Made by a program: the position numbers and the translations under genes. A stretch of DNA of 64,000 nt from a beta proteobacterium AAP65 (GTDB lineage: Bacteria; Pseudomonadota; Gammaproteobacteria; Burkholderiales; Burkholderiaceae_C): NCBI GenBank assembly GCA_001295865.1, contig LJHW01000008.1, positions 1-64,000 on the forward strand, written 5' to 3'. The notes beneath the pieces were generated by a model. It saw only the letters and a list, made by a program, of their open reading frames with translations. It had not been told where the DNA came from and did not search any database. Of the stretch, positions 26,128 to 35,817 are shown piece by piece (positions within the stretch are counted from its first letter, which is position 1; each line of letters opens with the position of its first letter).

Positions 26128-26199
26128 TCCCTCCGACAGGAATCGAACCTGTATCTGGCGCTTAGGAGGCGCCCGTTCTATCCATTGAACTACGGCGGG
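26125..26199 (-). tRNA. tRNA-Arg (anticodon CCT)
   Basis: The 75-base gene includes an encoded CCA. The anticodon stem GGCGC/GCGCC closes loop CTCCTAA with anticodon CCT (26166-26164). The T arm is ACAGG TTCGATT CCTGT and the D arm starts AGTTCAATGG. The acceptor stem CCCGCCG/CGGAGGG has a G-A mismatch at pair 4-69. It reads the rare AGG codon. Its first ten bases double as the last codons and stop (TAG) of tamB, and it lies on the same strand, so it is probably processed from a joint transcript. Confidence 0.9.
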
Positions 26200-29100
26200 G
26201 TGACCGTGGATTTTCTCATGCCGGCATCGGCCGGCGTTTCCTGCATGCGCCAGGTCCAGATGATGTCCAGCGCGCTCTCTTCGCCGCTCTGCGCACGCAG
26301 CGTGAAACGCTGCGCAATGCGGTAGATCAGCTGCCAGGTGCCGGTGGTGGCGTTCACGCCGCGTTCGTAGCCGAGGTACCAGCGGCGGCTCAACTGCTTG
26401 CCCACCGTGATGACGGTCTCGCGCACCTCGCCGTCGCTTTGGCGCAGGCTCACCTCGTCGATGCCCAGGTTGCGCATCAGCGCGTCGGTGGGCGCTTCGC
26501 CTTCGCCCGAGAGCAGCGCCACCGCGGCGCGCTGCAGCAGCGCGGTGTCGTTGCGGCCCAGGCCGTCGGAGGCACGGCCCAGCACCAGCCACGAGAGTTT
26601 TTCCGAATCGCTCAGCTCGGGCTCGGCATACAGGCGCACACGCGGCGTCAGCACGTTGCCGGTGATGGCCACGCCCACACGCTGGTCGATGTTCGGGCGC
26701 AGCGCCAGCACGTCCAGGCGCGGGTTGTCGTAGCCGCCGCTGAAGGCCAGGATGCCGCGTTCGATGTCGAGCTTCTGGCCGTAGGCCGCGTAGGTGCCGC
26801 CTTCGGTGGTGATGGTGCCGTTGACCGCCAGGCGCCCGCCCGGCGTCGTCAGGCGCAGCTGGCCGCGCAAGCCGGTGTCCAGGCCGCGGCCGCGCACACG
26901 CAGCTTGTCGCCGAGGTCGAGGTCGACACCGAGCGCGAAGTTGCGCCGCACCGGCAGGTCTTCGGCGGCGGTGCGGCTTTCTTCGGGCGCGTCGGCGCGG
27001 CGGATGGTGACGTCGTCGTCGAGCGAAGGCGCGTCGCTGCGGCTCAGGTCGAAGAGGCCCTCGTCGATGCGGAACTTGCCGTCGAGCTGGATGCGTTCGC
27101 CTTCCATCGTGGCCGCGGCCTCGCCGCTGGCGATGAGCTGGCGGTCCACGCGGCCCAGCACACGCAGGCGTTCGGCCTTGAGCTTCAGGCCCGCCCGCAG
27201 CACCTTGAAGCTGCTGCCCAGCGTGGCACCGCCGGTGATGGTGGCGGTACCGTCGCCGGCCTTGAGCGTGAAACGTTCGATGGTGGCGGCGTCGCCGGCC
27301 AGCTTCACGCGCACCTGGCCCTCGCTCACATTCACGCCGGCCAGCAGGTTGCGCACCGCCAGGCCCTGGGCCGTGAGTTCACCGTCGTAGCTCGGCCGGC
27401 CCACCGTGCCGCCCAGCTTGGCCGTGCTGTCGATCTGGCCGGCCAGGCGCCAGCCCGGCGGCACCCATGCGCCCCAGATGCCGACATCGGCCACGCGCGC
27501 GCGCAGCTCGCCACCGAGCAGGGCTTCGGGCCCCGGCCAGCGCGCCTGCGGCGTGGTGGAGGCGGTGACGCGGCCCGAGAGTTCACCCAGGCTGCGGCCC
27601 TTGAAGACCGGCACCAGCTGCCATTGCCCGTCGTGCGCGCTGAGCGAGACGCGGAAGTCGGTGAGACCGAGCAGCTGCGTGCCCTCGCTGCCGGCCAGGT
27701 GCAGGTCGCCCTCGCTGCGCTCGAACACGAGGTCGGCGTCCATCTGCTCGGCGGCGCGGATGTTCACGCGCGCACCGAGTTTCAGGTCACCCTGCCAGCC
27801 CATCGTGGGCTGCAGGCGCGCCAGCAAGGGGGCCAGCGTGAAGGGCTCGATGTCGGCGCGCAGCTGCACCTGTGGCAACGCGCCGCGCAGGTCGGCACGC
27901 ACCTCGTCCCAGCGCAGCGCCACGCTGTCGCCCAGGCGCACGCGGCCCGGGCTGAGCATCACCGTCACCAGGCTGCCGCCCGGCGCAAAACCGAGTTCGG
28001 CGCGCAGGTTGCCGGTGTCGAGCCAGGGCGTTGTGGCGCTGCCGGCGGTGGGCGCGGTGGTGCCTGTGGCGGTCTGTTGCGGCTGGCCGTCCCAGGCGCC
28101 GAGCGTCAGCTTGTCGAGCCGGCCGCGCCAGGTGCCGCCGCCTTCGGCCGCTGGCGCCCATTGCCCGCTGCCCTGCAGCTGCGCCTGCGTGCCCTGGCGC
28201 TGGGGCAGGGCCAGCATCTGCTCGGCCCAGCGCGGCGGCATCAGCGGCACCGCGCCCAAGACCTGCAGCTTGTGCTCGGCCAGCGTGCCGCTGAGGGTGG
28301 CGCGCAGCAGCTCGGCCCGCTGGCTGCCCTGGCGGATGTCGGCCAGCTCGGCCTGCAGCGACAGCGCCTGCGAGCCCTCGGAGGCCAGCTGCCAGCGCGC
28401 TGCGCCGCGTGCCACCGACAGCGTCCCCAGCTGCAGCTGCTGCAGGCTGGCGCTGCCCTCGGTGCGCATGGCCGGCCAGCGGCCTTCGGCCGATGCTTGC
28501 GCTTTGAGGCTGCCGCCCGCGGGGGCCCAAGCGGCCAGCGCCGGCACCAGGCGTGCCAGCGGGCCCAGCGTGCCCATCGTCGCAGCGTCGATCTCGGCGT
28601 TCCAGCGGTCGCTGGTGCCGGCGCCGAGCGGGTCGCCGCGCGCCTCCAGGCCCACCGTGTTGCCGCCCAGCTCCAGTTCGGCGCGCAGCACAGCGGGCGT
28701 GGGCGCGGCGGCCTGGGTGTAGCCCAGGCTCACGTCGGCCGACAAGGCCACGCCGGCCAGCATCGATTCACGCAGGCGCAGCGCGCCATTGCCCGCCAGG
28801 CGCTGTGCCAGCACCAGCGGCTTGAGCGATTCGGCCTTGCGCGGCAGGCGCACATCGAACTGCCAGCCTCCCGACAAGCGGTGCGGCCCCTGGCGCCACG
28901 CGCTGCCGGCTTCGCCGGGCCACCAGGGCACGGGGTCGAAATCGGTGACGCTGCCGCTGGTGGCGATCTGCCAGTCGCCGGCCGGCAGGCGCTGCAGCGT
29001 GGCCGTGAGCGAAGCTTCGGCGCGGCCGGCCTGCGCGGTGGCGCGGCGCAGCTCGAGACGCTGGTCGTCGGCGCTGCCTTCCAGTTGCAGTTGCACGGGC

Positions 29101-30527
29101 TGCGGCGCGCCATCGAGCCGGCCCTGCAGATCGAGCTTCCAGTCAAGGCTGGGCCCTGTGGTTTTGTCGCTGGGTGCGGCCGCACGCGGATCGGGCGAAG
29201 GCAGGCCGCGCAGCGTGAGCGCCAGCGGGCCGGTCAGCGTCATCGCGGCGGCGCGGCCGTCGATGCGCTGCGGCGCCAGGTTCTGCAGCTGCGATTCCAG
29301 CGTCAGCGTGCGGCCCTGCCACACCGCGCTGCCGCTGTAGCGGCCGGCGCTGCCGGTGGCATCGGCCAGCAGGAGCTCGAAACGCTGCAGGGCCACACGC
29401 TCGGGCTGCTGCAACGAACCCGCGGCTTCCAGCTGCAGCTGGCGCAGCGGCAGGCGCCCTTCGTTCCAGCGGCCGGGCAGGTTGTTGTCGAGCTTCACAC
29501 GCGCCTGCAGCGGCTGCCCAGCGGCGCCACCCTGCAGCGTGGCGCTGCCGCTCAGGCGCGTGGCGGGGGCTTGCGGGGTGATGGCGGCGAGGTCGAGGGC
29601 CTCGGTGCGCAGGTCCAGCCCGGCCAGCGGCCAGGCCTGCAGCGGCCGCAGCTGCGCCTGCAGGTCCACCGCCGGTGCCTCGCCACGCGGCGGCGCGCGG
29701 CCGCGCAGCGTGGCGCGCACGGCCAGCTGCTCCAGCGGGCCTTCGGCCTGCGCCACGGCGGCCCAGGCCGGGCTGTTGTCACCGAAGACCGGCCGCGCGG
29801 TGGCGCGCGCCTGCAGCGCGTAGGGCTGGGCGTTGGCCAGCGTGGCGCTGGCCTGCAGCGCTACGCCCTGGCTTTGCAGCTGCAGGCTGTCTATGGCGTG
29901 CAACGCGCCGGGCTCGGGGCGGAAGTGCAGGCCGGTGGCCAGCAGGTCTTGCAGCAAGGGCGGCTGTTCGGCGTTGGCAGTGGCGGCCGTGGCGGTGGTG
30001 GCGCCCAGCATGAAGCGCTGCAGCGCGAGCCGCTCCACCTGCAGCTGCAAAGGCTGCTGCAGCGCCGCGGGCAGCGTCGGCGGTGGGCTGTCGGGCTGCT
30101 TGGGGCCGGTGTCCAGCGTCACGCTGCGCGCGGCGAGCGAGCCCACACGCAGGCCCACCCAGGCGTGCGGCTGCGGGCGCCATTGCCACTGCAGGCCTTC
30201 GGCCTTCAGGTCTTCGATCAGCACCGACTGGCGCCCGCCATCCCACTGCACACGCAGGCGCTCGGCCTGCCAGCTGTCACCCAGCAGCGCACCGCGCCAG
30301 CCCTGGGCTTGCACGCTGCTGCCCAGGTTCTGCAGCAGCCAGGCCGTGCCGGGCTCGGTGGCCAGCGCCCAGCGCAGGCCGCCGGCCAGCAGGCCCAGCA
30401 GCAAGAGCAGCAGCAGCGCCACGGCGAACAGCGGCATGCACAGGCCCAGGCCGGTGCGCACCGGCTGCGGCGGGGCGTGCGGCTCGGCCGGGGCCGCGGC
30501 GCTGCGGGGCGTGTCGTCGCCGGCCAT
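26190..30527 (-). CDS. tamB: Translocation and assembly module subunit TamB
   Basis: This is a 1445-residue protein with an N-terminal signal anchor (VALLLLLLLGLLAGGL near residue 40). A very long beta-rich, repetitive body and a C-terminal DUF490 (TamB) domain follow, with YAAYGQKLDIERGILAFSGG and ISLRQSDGE-like stretches. TamB spans the periplasm and works with TamA to insert outer-membrane proteins, including autotransporters, and perhaps to move lipids. ATG 30527 overlaps the tamA stop by one base (TGATG). The stop codon TAG lies inside tRNA-Arg, an overlap of ten bases. Confidence 0.93.
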   Translation of the reverse strand: MAGDDTPRSAAAPAEPHAPPQPVRTGLGLCMPLFAVALLLLLLLGLLAGGLRWALATEPGTAWLLQNLGSSVQAQGWRGALLGDSWQAERLRVQWDGGRQSVLIEDLKAEGLQWQWRPQPHAWVGLRVGSLAARSVTLDTGPKQPDSPPPTLPAALQQPLQLQVERLALQRFMLGATTATAATANAEQPPLLQDLLATGLHFRPEPGALHAIDSLQLQSQGVALQASATLANAQPYALQARATARPVFGDNSPAWAAVAQAEGPLEQLAVRATLRGRAPPRGEAPAVDLQAQLRPLQAWPLAGLDLRTEALDLAAITPQAPATRLSGSATLQGGAAGQPLQARVKLDNNLPGRWNEGRLPLRQLQLEAAGSLQQPERVALQRFELLLADATGSAGRYSGSAVWQGRTLTLESQLQNLAPQRIDGRAAAMTLTGPLALTLRGLPSPDPRAAAPSDKTTGPSLDWKLDLQGRLDGAPQPVQLQLEGSADDQRLELRRATAQAGRAEASLTATLQRLPAGDWQIATSGSVTDFDPVPWWPGEAGSAWRQGPHRLSGGWQFDVRLPRKAESLKPLVLAQRLAGNGALRLRESMLAGVALSADVSLGYTQAAAPTPAVLRAELELGGNTVGLEARGDPLGAGTSDRWNAEIDAATMGTLGPLARLVPALAAWAPAGGSLKAQASAEGRWPAMRTEGSASLQQLQLGTLSVARGAARWQLASEGSQALSLQAELADIRQGSQRAELLRATLSGTLAEHKLQVLGAVPLMPPRWAEQMLALPQRQGTQAQLQGSGQWAPAAEGGGTWRGRLDKLTLGAWDGQPQQTATGTTAPTAGSATTPWLDTGNLRAELGFAPGGSLVTVMLSPGRVRLGDSVALRWDEVRADLRGALPQVQLRADIEPFTLAPLLARLQPTMGWQGDLKLGARVNIRAAEQMDADLVFERSEGDLHLAGSEGTQLLGLTDFRVSLSAHDGQWQLVPVFKGRSLGELSGRVTASTTPQARWPGPEALLGGELRARVADVGIWGAWVPPGWRLAGQIDSTAKLGGTVGRPSYDGELTAQGLAVRNLLAGVNVSEGQVRVKLAGDAATIERFTLKAGDGTATITGGATLGSSFKVLRAGLKLKAERLRVLGRVDRQLIASGEAAATMEGERIQLDGKFRIDEGLFDLSRSDAPSLDDDVTIRRADAPEESRTAAEDLPVRRNFALGVDLDLGDKLRVRGRGLDTGLRGQLRLTTPGGRLAVNGTITTEGGTYAAYGQKLDIERGILAFSGGYDNPRLDVLALRPNIDQRVGVAITGNVLTPRVRLYAEPELSDSEKLSWLVLGRASDGLGRNDTALLQRAAVALLSGEGEAPTDALMRNLGIDEVSLRQSDGEVRETVITVGKQLSRRWYLGYERGVNATTGTWQLIYRIAQRFTLRAQSGEESALDIIWTWRMQETPADAGMRKSTVTPP

Positions 30528-32437
30528 CAGAACGCGATGCCCACGCTGAAGTGCAGGCGCGCCTGGCGCACCTCGCGGCCCCAGGCCCAATCGATGCGCA
30601 GCGGGCCCACCGGGCTGCGCCAGCGCACGCCCACGCCAAGGCCCACCGCGGGTTTGAGGGCGCTGAAGCTGTCGGCCGCGTTGCCTGCGTCGACAAAAAC
30701 CGCGCCCCACAGCGCCGGCATGCTGGCCAGGAAGGGCCGTGCCAGTTCGACACTGGCCGTGTACATGACGTTGCCGCTGCCCACCGCGCCGTTGACCTGC
30801 GGCCCCAGACTGCGGAAGCTGTAGCCGCGCACCGAATCGTCGCCGCCGGCGCGGAACTTCAGCGAATCGGGCACCACGGCGTTGTCACCCAGGAAAACCT
30901 GCCCGGCCTCGATGCGGGCCTGCCCGTACCAGGCGCGGCCCAGCGGCAGGTAGCCCGTCAGGCGCAGGTAGGCGCGGCCGAAGTTGCCGTCGTCGGCGTT
31001 GCTGCCGCGCGAGCGGCCCACACCGCCCTGGCCGGCGAAGGTGAAACCTTGCGTGGGCAGCACCACGCTGTCGAGATCGCGCCAGACGCCGTGGTAGTTC
31101 AGCGAGAGGGCCAGCGCGCTGGTGCGCACGCCCAGGTTGGTGGTGCGGCGCGAACGTTCGGCTTCGACGAAGTACAGGCGCTCGATGCGTTGTGTGTCTT
31201 GCGTGCGGCCCAGGCGCAGGCGCTGCGAGAGCACGGTGTCGGAGTCGGACTCGAGGTTCTCCACTGTGCCGCCGATGAGGCTGCGGTACTGCTTCTCGGC
31301 CGGGTGCGTGCTGATCTCGCCTTCCCAGAACTGGCGCTTCTGGCCCCACTCCACCTTGTTGCGCGACGACGCGGCGTAGCCGAACACACGCCGCCAGGTG
31401 TGTTCCACCGAAGCACGCGGGCCGGTGTTGGCGCTGACACCCAGGCCGGTGGTGTAAACCTGCAGCGGGGCTTCGCGCAGGCGCACCAGCACCCGCGCCT
31501 GCCCGGCCTGGTTGACGTCGGGGTCGAGCGTGACGCTGACGTTCTCGAAGAGGCCGGCCTTCTGGATGCGCTCCTGGTAGTCGAGCAAGAAAGTCTCGGA
31601 CACCGGCGTGCCACGCGGCACGCCTGCGATGTTCAACAGCGTCTGGCTGTCCTGCCTGACCAGGCCTTCGATCTCGATGCTGCCAAGGCGGAACAGCGGC
31701 CCGCTGTCGGCCACCAGAAAGAGGCGCACGGTGTTGGTCTCGGGGTCGACCTGCGCGCCCGTGCCCACCCAGGTGGCGGTGGCGTAGCCCGCGGCGCGCA
31801 GGCGGGCCAGCGCGCCGGCCTTGGCATCGCCCCAGGTCGCGTTGCGGAACTCGCTGCCCTGGGCCAGGGGCCAGGCCGCGAGCCAGCTGTTGAGTGTTTC
31901 GCGCGCGTAGGGTTCGCTGGCGGCGTGGCCGCGTTCCAGCGCGCCTTCCACCTCCAGCGTCACGCGGCCGATGCGCGCGCGCTCGCCGGGCTCGACCTGC
32001 AGCTGCACGCGGTCGGGTTGGCCCTGGGCGCGGCCGGCCGTGCGTTCGATGCTGACCTGTGGCGCGAAGTAGCCCTCGGTCTGCAGCAGTTCACGCACCT
32101 GCGCGGGCGCGGCGTCGATGAGCCGGGCCCACTCGCTGTCGTCCACCTCGTCGCGGCTGATGCTGCCCAGGCGCACGAGGTCGAGGTGTTTTTCCAGCAG
32201 GGCCTTCAGCGCGCTGGGGGCCTGGATCTCGATGAGCACGCCCAGCGTGGGCGATTGCTGTTCGTACTCTTGCGGCGTGACCAGCGAGAAGCCGTCACCC
32301 GCTGCCGAAGCCGCCGGCGCTGGCGCGGCCGATGCAGCCGCAGCCGGGCCCGCGCCGCCGCTCAGGCTGGCGCAGCCCGCACCCAGCCCGCCCAACGCGG
32401 CCAGGGCCAGCGCGGTGGCGGCGCGGCGCCAGGTCAT
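30527..32437 (-). CDS. tamA: Outer-membrane assembly protein TamA (BamA/Omp85 family)
   Basis: This is a 636-residue Omp85 protein with N-terminal POTRA-like repeats (about 70-330) and a C-terminal 16-strand barrel. The barrel has the Omp85 motif VRGYSF (in DDSVRGYSF) and ends in the aromatic VGIAF. The N-terminus has a hydrophobic leader ending GLGAGCAS, which resembles a lipobox although position -3 is Gly, followed by an Ala/Pro-rich linker. TamA usually has a plain signal peptide. The start overlaps the VWA gene stop by four bases (ATGA) and its stop overlaps tamB. Confidence 0.93.
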   Translation of the reverse strand: MTWRRAATALALAALGGLGAGCASLSGGAGPAAAASAAPAPAASAAGDGFSLVTPQEYEQQSPTLGVLIEIQAPSALKALLEKHLDLVRLGSISRDEVDDSEWARLIDAAPAQVRELLQTEGYFAPQVSIERTAGRAQGQPDRVQLQVEPGERARIGRVTLEVEGALERGHAASEPYARETLNSWLAAWPLAQGSEFRNATWGDAKAGALARLRAAGYATATWVGTGAQVDPETNTVRLFLVADSGPLFRLGSIEIEGLVRQDSQTLLNIAGVPRGTPVSETFLLDYQERIQKAGLFENVSVTLDPDVNQAGQARVLVRLREAPLQVYTTGLGVSANTGPRASVEHTWRRVFGYAASSRNKVEWGQKRQFWEGEISTHPAEKQYRSLIGGTVENLESDSDTVLSQRLRLGRTQDTQRIERLYFVEAERSRRTTNLGVRTSALALSLNYHGVWRDLDSVVLPTQGFTFAGQGGVGRSRGSNADDGNFGRAYLRLTGYLPLGRAWYGQARIEAGQVFLGDNAVVPDSLKFRAGGDDSVRGYSFRSLGPQVNGAVGSGNVMYTASVELARPFLASMPALWGAVFVDAGNAADSFSALKPAVGLGVGVRWRSPVGPLRIDWAWGREVRQARLHFSVGIAF

Positions 32438-33618
32438 CGGCTCAGCAGGCGCATCGCACCTTCCAGCCCCGCCAGGCTCAGCGGGAACATGCGCTGGTTC
32501 ATCAGCTGCTGGACGATGGAGATGCTCTGCCGGTACTGCCACACGCCTTGCGGTTCGGGGTTGATCCACGCGAACTTCGGAAACGCGTTCGTCAGCCGCT
32601 GCAGCCACACGGCGCCCGGCTCTTCGTTGTTGTATTCGACGCTGCCGCCGGGCTGCAGGATCTCGTAGGGGCTCATGGTGGCGTCGCCCACGAAGACCAG
32701 CTTGTAGTCCTGGTTGTATTTGCGGATGAGGTCGAAGGTGGCGTGCTTCTCGCTGAAGCGGCGCTTGTTGTTCTTCCACATGAAGTCGTAGACGCAGTTG
32801 TGGAAGTAATAGAACTCGAGGTGCTTGAATTCGGTCTTCGCCGCGGAAAAGAGTTCCTCGACGCGGTGGATGTGTTCATCCATCGTGCCGCCCACGTCCA
32901 TCAGCAGCAGCACCTTCACCTTGTTGTGGCGCTCGGGGACCATCTTGATGTCCAGCATGCCGGCGTTGGCCGCGGTGCTGTGGATGGTGTCGTCCAGATC
33001 CAGCTCGTCGGCCGCGCCTTCGCGCGCAAACCGCCGCAGCCGGCGCAACGCCACCTTGATGTTGCGCGTGCCGAGTTCCTTGGTGTCGTCGTAGTCCTTG
33101 TAGGCGCGCTGGTCCCACACCTTCACGGCGCTCTTGTTGCGGCCCTTGTCCTGCCCGATGCGGATGCCCTGCGGGTTGTAGCCGTAGGCGCCGAAGGGGC
33201 TGGTGCCGCCGGTGCCGATCATGCGGTTGCCGCCTTCGTGGCGCTCTTTCTGCTCTTCGAAGCGCTTCTTCAGCGTCTCCATCAGCTCGTCCCAGCCCAT
33301 CTTCTCGATGGCGGCCTTCTGCTCGGGCGTGAGCTCCAGCTCCAGCGTCTTGCGCAGCCAGTCCAGCGGCACGTCCTGCGTGAAGTCGGTGAGCAGCTCC
33401 ACGCCCTTGAAGTAGGCGGCGAAGGCGCGGTCGAACTTGTCGTAGTGCGCCTCGTCCTTCACCAGCGAGGTGCGGGCGAGGTAGTAGAACTTGTCGACCG
33501 TGGGGCCGCCTTCATCGTCGATCACGCCGGCCTGCAGCGCTTCCAGCAGCGTCAGGTACTCCTTGACGCTGACCTTCAGCTTGGCAGCACGCAGCGTGTA
33601 GAAGAAGTCGATCAGCAT
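32434..33618 (-). CDS. CoxE-like VWA-domain protein
   Basis: This is a 394-residue protein with no signal peptide or membrane segment. The MIDAS-type loop reads LLMDVGGTMDEH, so it is the DxGxT variant seen in CoxE-like proteins. Such proteins pair with MoxR AAA ATPases as metal-insertion or folding machines. The MoxR partner lies three genes upstream in the same direction (36420-37262). The N-terminal half is helical with charged stretches near EEQKERHEGG. ATG 33618 is the first plausible start. It overlaps tamA by ATGA, which ties a MoxR-VWA module to outer-membrane assembly. Confidence 0.85.
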   Translation of the reverse strand: MLIDFFYTLRAAKLKVSVKEYLTLLEALQAGVIDDEGGPTVDKFYYLARTSLVKDEAHYDKFDRAFAAYFKGVELLTDFTQDVPLDWLRKTLELELTPEQKAAIEKMGWDELMETLKKRFEEQKERHEGGNRMIGTGGTSPFGAYGYNPQGIRIGQDKGRNKSAVKVWDQRAYKDYDDTKELGTRNIKVALRRLRRFAREGAADELDLDDTIHSTAANAGMLDIKMVPERHNKVKVLLLMDVGGTMDEHIHRVEELFSAAKTEFKHLEFYYFHNCVYDFMWKNNKRRFSEKHATFDLIRKYNQDYKLVFVGDATMSPYEILQPGGSVEYNNEEPGAVWLQRLTNAFPKFAWINPEPQGVWQYRQSISIVQQLMNQRMFPLSLAGLEGAMRLLSR

Positions 33619-33676
33619 GGGCGGCCCGGCGGCTGGGGGCAAGGATGGGGAGCGAGCCCCGTATTGTCGCCTTGGC

Positions 33677-35782
33677 TCAGCCGCCCGAGCCGCTGCGGGG
33701 CGACCGCGTCTTGGGCTTGGGCGCGCCCTGGGCCTTGGCCTTGCCGGCGCCCTTCTTCAGCGCCGGGTCGTGGCGCTGCAGCCAGCCGAAGAACTCGGTG
33801 AACCACATGCGGCTGTTGCGCGGCTTGAGGATCCAGTGGTTCTCATCGGGGTACCAGAGCAGCCGCGCATCCACGCCGCGTGCCTTCAGCGTGTTGTAGT
33901 AGGCCAGGCCTTGCGCATCGGGCACGCGGTAGTCGAGCGCGCCGTGCACCACCAGCGTGGGCGTGCTCATGGTGCCGGCGTAGGCGTGCGGGCTCTGGCT
34001 GTGCACGCGGGCCATGTCGTCCCAGTACCAGCTGCCCAGTTCCTTGGCGTGCCAGGTGTAGGCGTCGTCGGCGAACATGCCCACCCAGTCGAAGCAGCCG
34101 GCGTGGCACACGTAGGCTTGGTAGCGCCCGGCTTCCACGTGCGCGTTCATCCAGGCCACCATGTAGCCGCCGTAGCTGCCGCCGGTGGCGAACACGCGTT
34201 TCGGGTCGGCCCACTTGTGCTTCAGCAGCCAGTCGGTGCCGGCCTCCACGTCCTGCAGTTCCAGCTCGCCCCAGCGGTGCGTGATGCTGTCGAGGAAGGC
34301 GTGGCCGAAGCCGCTGCTGCCGTGGTAGTTGACGCTGGCCACCACGTAGCCTTGCGCGGCGAAGACCTGCAGGTTCCAGCGGTAGTGCCAGTTGTCGCCC
34401 GGGCCGGTGTGCGGGCCACCGTGGATGCTGTGCATCACGGGGTACTTCTTCTTCGCGTCGAAGCCGGGCGGATAGACCACCCACATCTGCACCGGGTCGC
34501 CGTTCGGCGCCGCCGCGTCGGCCTTGGCGCCCTCCAGCCACACCTCTTCCACCTTGCCGAACTGCAGCGTGTCCATCAGCTCGTCGTTGAAACGCTCGAT
34601 GCGTTGCGCCGGCTGGCCCGGCAGGTGGGCCAGGGCGCGCGCCGGGTGCAAGGCGCAGTCGGCCACCGTCACCAGCGTGCCGGCGACCTTGTCGAAGCCG
34701 TTCAGCCAGCCGCCCTCGAACACGATCTCGGCGCGGCGGTCGGGCAGGTCGAAGCGCCACAGGTGCGTGCGGCCCTTCTGCTCGGCCGGGAATAGCAGGG
34801 CCTGGCCGTCTTCTTCCCACTGCAGCGGGGCGTGCACCTCGTGGTCCCACTCGTGGCTGACCACGTCCCAGCTGTTTTCATGCCGTTCCCACACCGCCAG
34901 TTGCGAGGGCATGGTGTGCTTGAGCGCCTGGTGGCTGGCCGTGAAGGCGATGCGGTCGCCGTCGGGGCTGTAGCGCGGGGTGCCGAGGTCGAACTCGGCG
35001 TCCTGCACGATGACCTTGATCTGGCCCGTTTTGAAGTCCATCTCGGCCAGCGCGTTGCGGCCGTCGGGGCGCTTTTCCGCCGCGGGGTCGAAGGCGAAGA
35101 CGAGCCGCTTGCCGTCAGGCGAGATGTCGAAGTGCTCGGCGCTGGGGTCGGCGCGGCTGAGCTCGTAGTTCGTGCCTTCGAACAGGTCTTGCACCTTGCC
35201 CGGCGCGCCGTTTTTGCCCAGCGTCATCAGGTGCAGGCGCGCCACACGGCCCATGGGCAGGTTGTGGTCCCAGTAGCGGTACTGTGCTTCGCTGGTGACG
35301 TAGCCGCTTTCCTTGCGCTCCTTGAAGTCCTTCAGCTTGGCGGCTTGCGCCTTGGGGCCCTTGAGTTCGGGCCACACCCAGCTGATGAACACCAGGCGTT
35401 TGCCATCGGGGCACCAGCGGAAGCCTTCCACGCCCGTGGCCACCTCGGCCGCGCGGCGCGCTTCGCCGCCATCGGGCGCGATGACGTACAGCTGTGGCTC
35501 GGCGTCCTTGCTGCCTTCCTGCTCACGCTTGGCGGTGAAGGCGATGAGGTCGCCGCGCGGGCTCCAGCGCGGCGTGCCGTCCTTGTCGCCGGCGCTCGTC
35601 AGCCGGCGCGGTTCGCCGCCCAGGGTGGACAGCAGCCACAGGGAGCTGCTGCCCTTGTTCTCTTCCATCGAGTAGCGCGTCAGCGAGGCCACGGCCTGAG
35701 CGCCATCAGGGGCCAGGCTGGGCGCGCCCAGGCGTTCGATCTGCCACAGCGCTTCGACGCTGATGTTCTGCTTGCGGGCCAT
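33677..35782 (-). CDS. S9-family prolyl oligopeptidase-like peptidase
   Basis: This is a 701-residue cytoplasmic peptidase without a signal peptide. The N-terminal part has WD40/beta-propeller repeats with TolB-like signatures (GTPRWSPRGDLIAF, SPDGKRLVF, RYSPDGDRIAF). The C-terminal alpha/beta hydrolase has nucleophile Ser536 in GGSYGGYM, Asp in GALDYRVP and His in PDENHW. The basic tail (KKGAGKAKAQ) is unusual. It probably removes dipeptides or acylated residues from peptide N-termini. ATG 35782 has a strong AAGGAGG site. It lies between the MoxR ATPase and its VWA partner. Confidence 0.9.
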   Translation of the reverse strand: MARKQNISVEALWQIERLGAPSLAPDGAQAVASLTRYSMEENKGSSSLWLLSTLGGEPRRLTSAGDKDGTPRWSPRGDLIAFTAKREQEGSKDAEPQLYVIAPDGGEARRAAEVATGVEGFRWCPDGKRLVFISWVWPELKGPKAQAAKLKDFKERKESGYVTSEAQYRYWDHNLPMGRVARLHLMTLGKNGAPGKVQDLFEGTNYELSRADPSAEHFDISPDGKRLVFAFDPAAEKRPDGRNALAEMDFKTGQIKVIVQDAEFDLGTPRYSPDGDRIAFTASHQALKHTMPSQLAVWERHENSWDVVSHEWDHEVHAPLQWEEDGQALLFPAEQKGRTHLWRFDLPDRRAEIVFEGGWLNGFDKVAGTLVTVADCALHPARALAHLPGQPAQRIERFNDELMDTLQFGKVEEVWLEGAKADAAAPNGDPVQMWVVYPPGFDAKKKYPVMHSIHGGPHTGPGDNWHYRWNLQVFAAQGYVVASVNYHGSSGFGHAFLDSITHRWGELELQDVEAGTDWLLKHKWADPKRVFATGGSYGGYMVAWMNAHVEAGRYQAYVCHAGCFDWVGMFADDAYTWHAKELGSWYWDDMARVHSQSPHAYAGTMSTPTLVVHGALDYRVPDAQGLAYYNTLKARGVDARLLWYPDENHWILKPRNSRMWFTEFFGWLQRHDPALKKGAGKAKAQGAPKPKTRSPRSGSGG

Positions 35783-35817
35783 CTTCTTGCCTCCTTGTTG
35801 GGTGTGTGCTGCGCGCT

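Noticed and set aside
26439..30824. 1461-residue plus-strand open frame opposite tamB
   Set aside because: tamB is clearly coding on the other strand and the antisense product has biased Arg/Gln/Ala/His composition.
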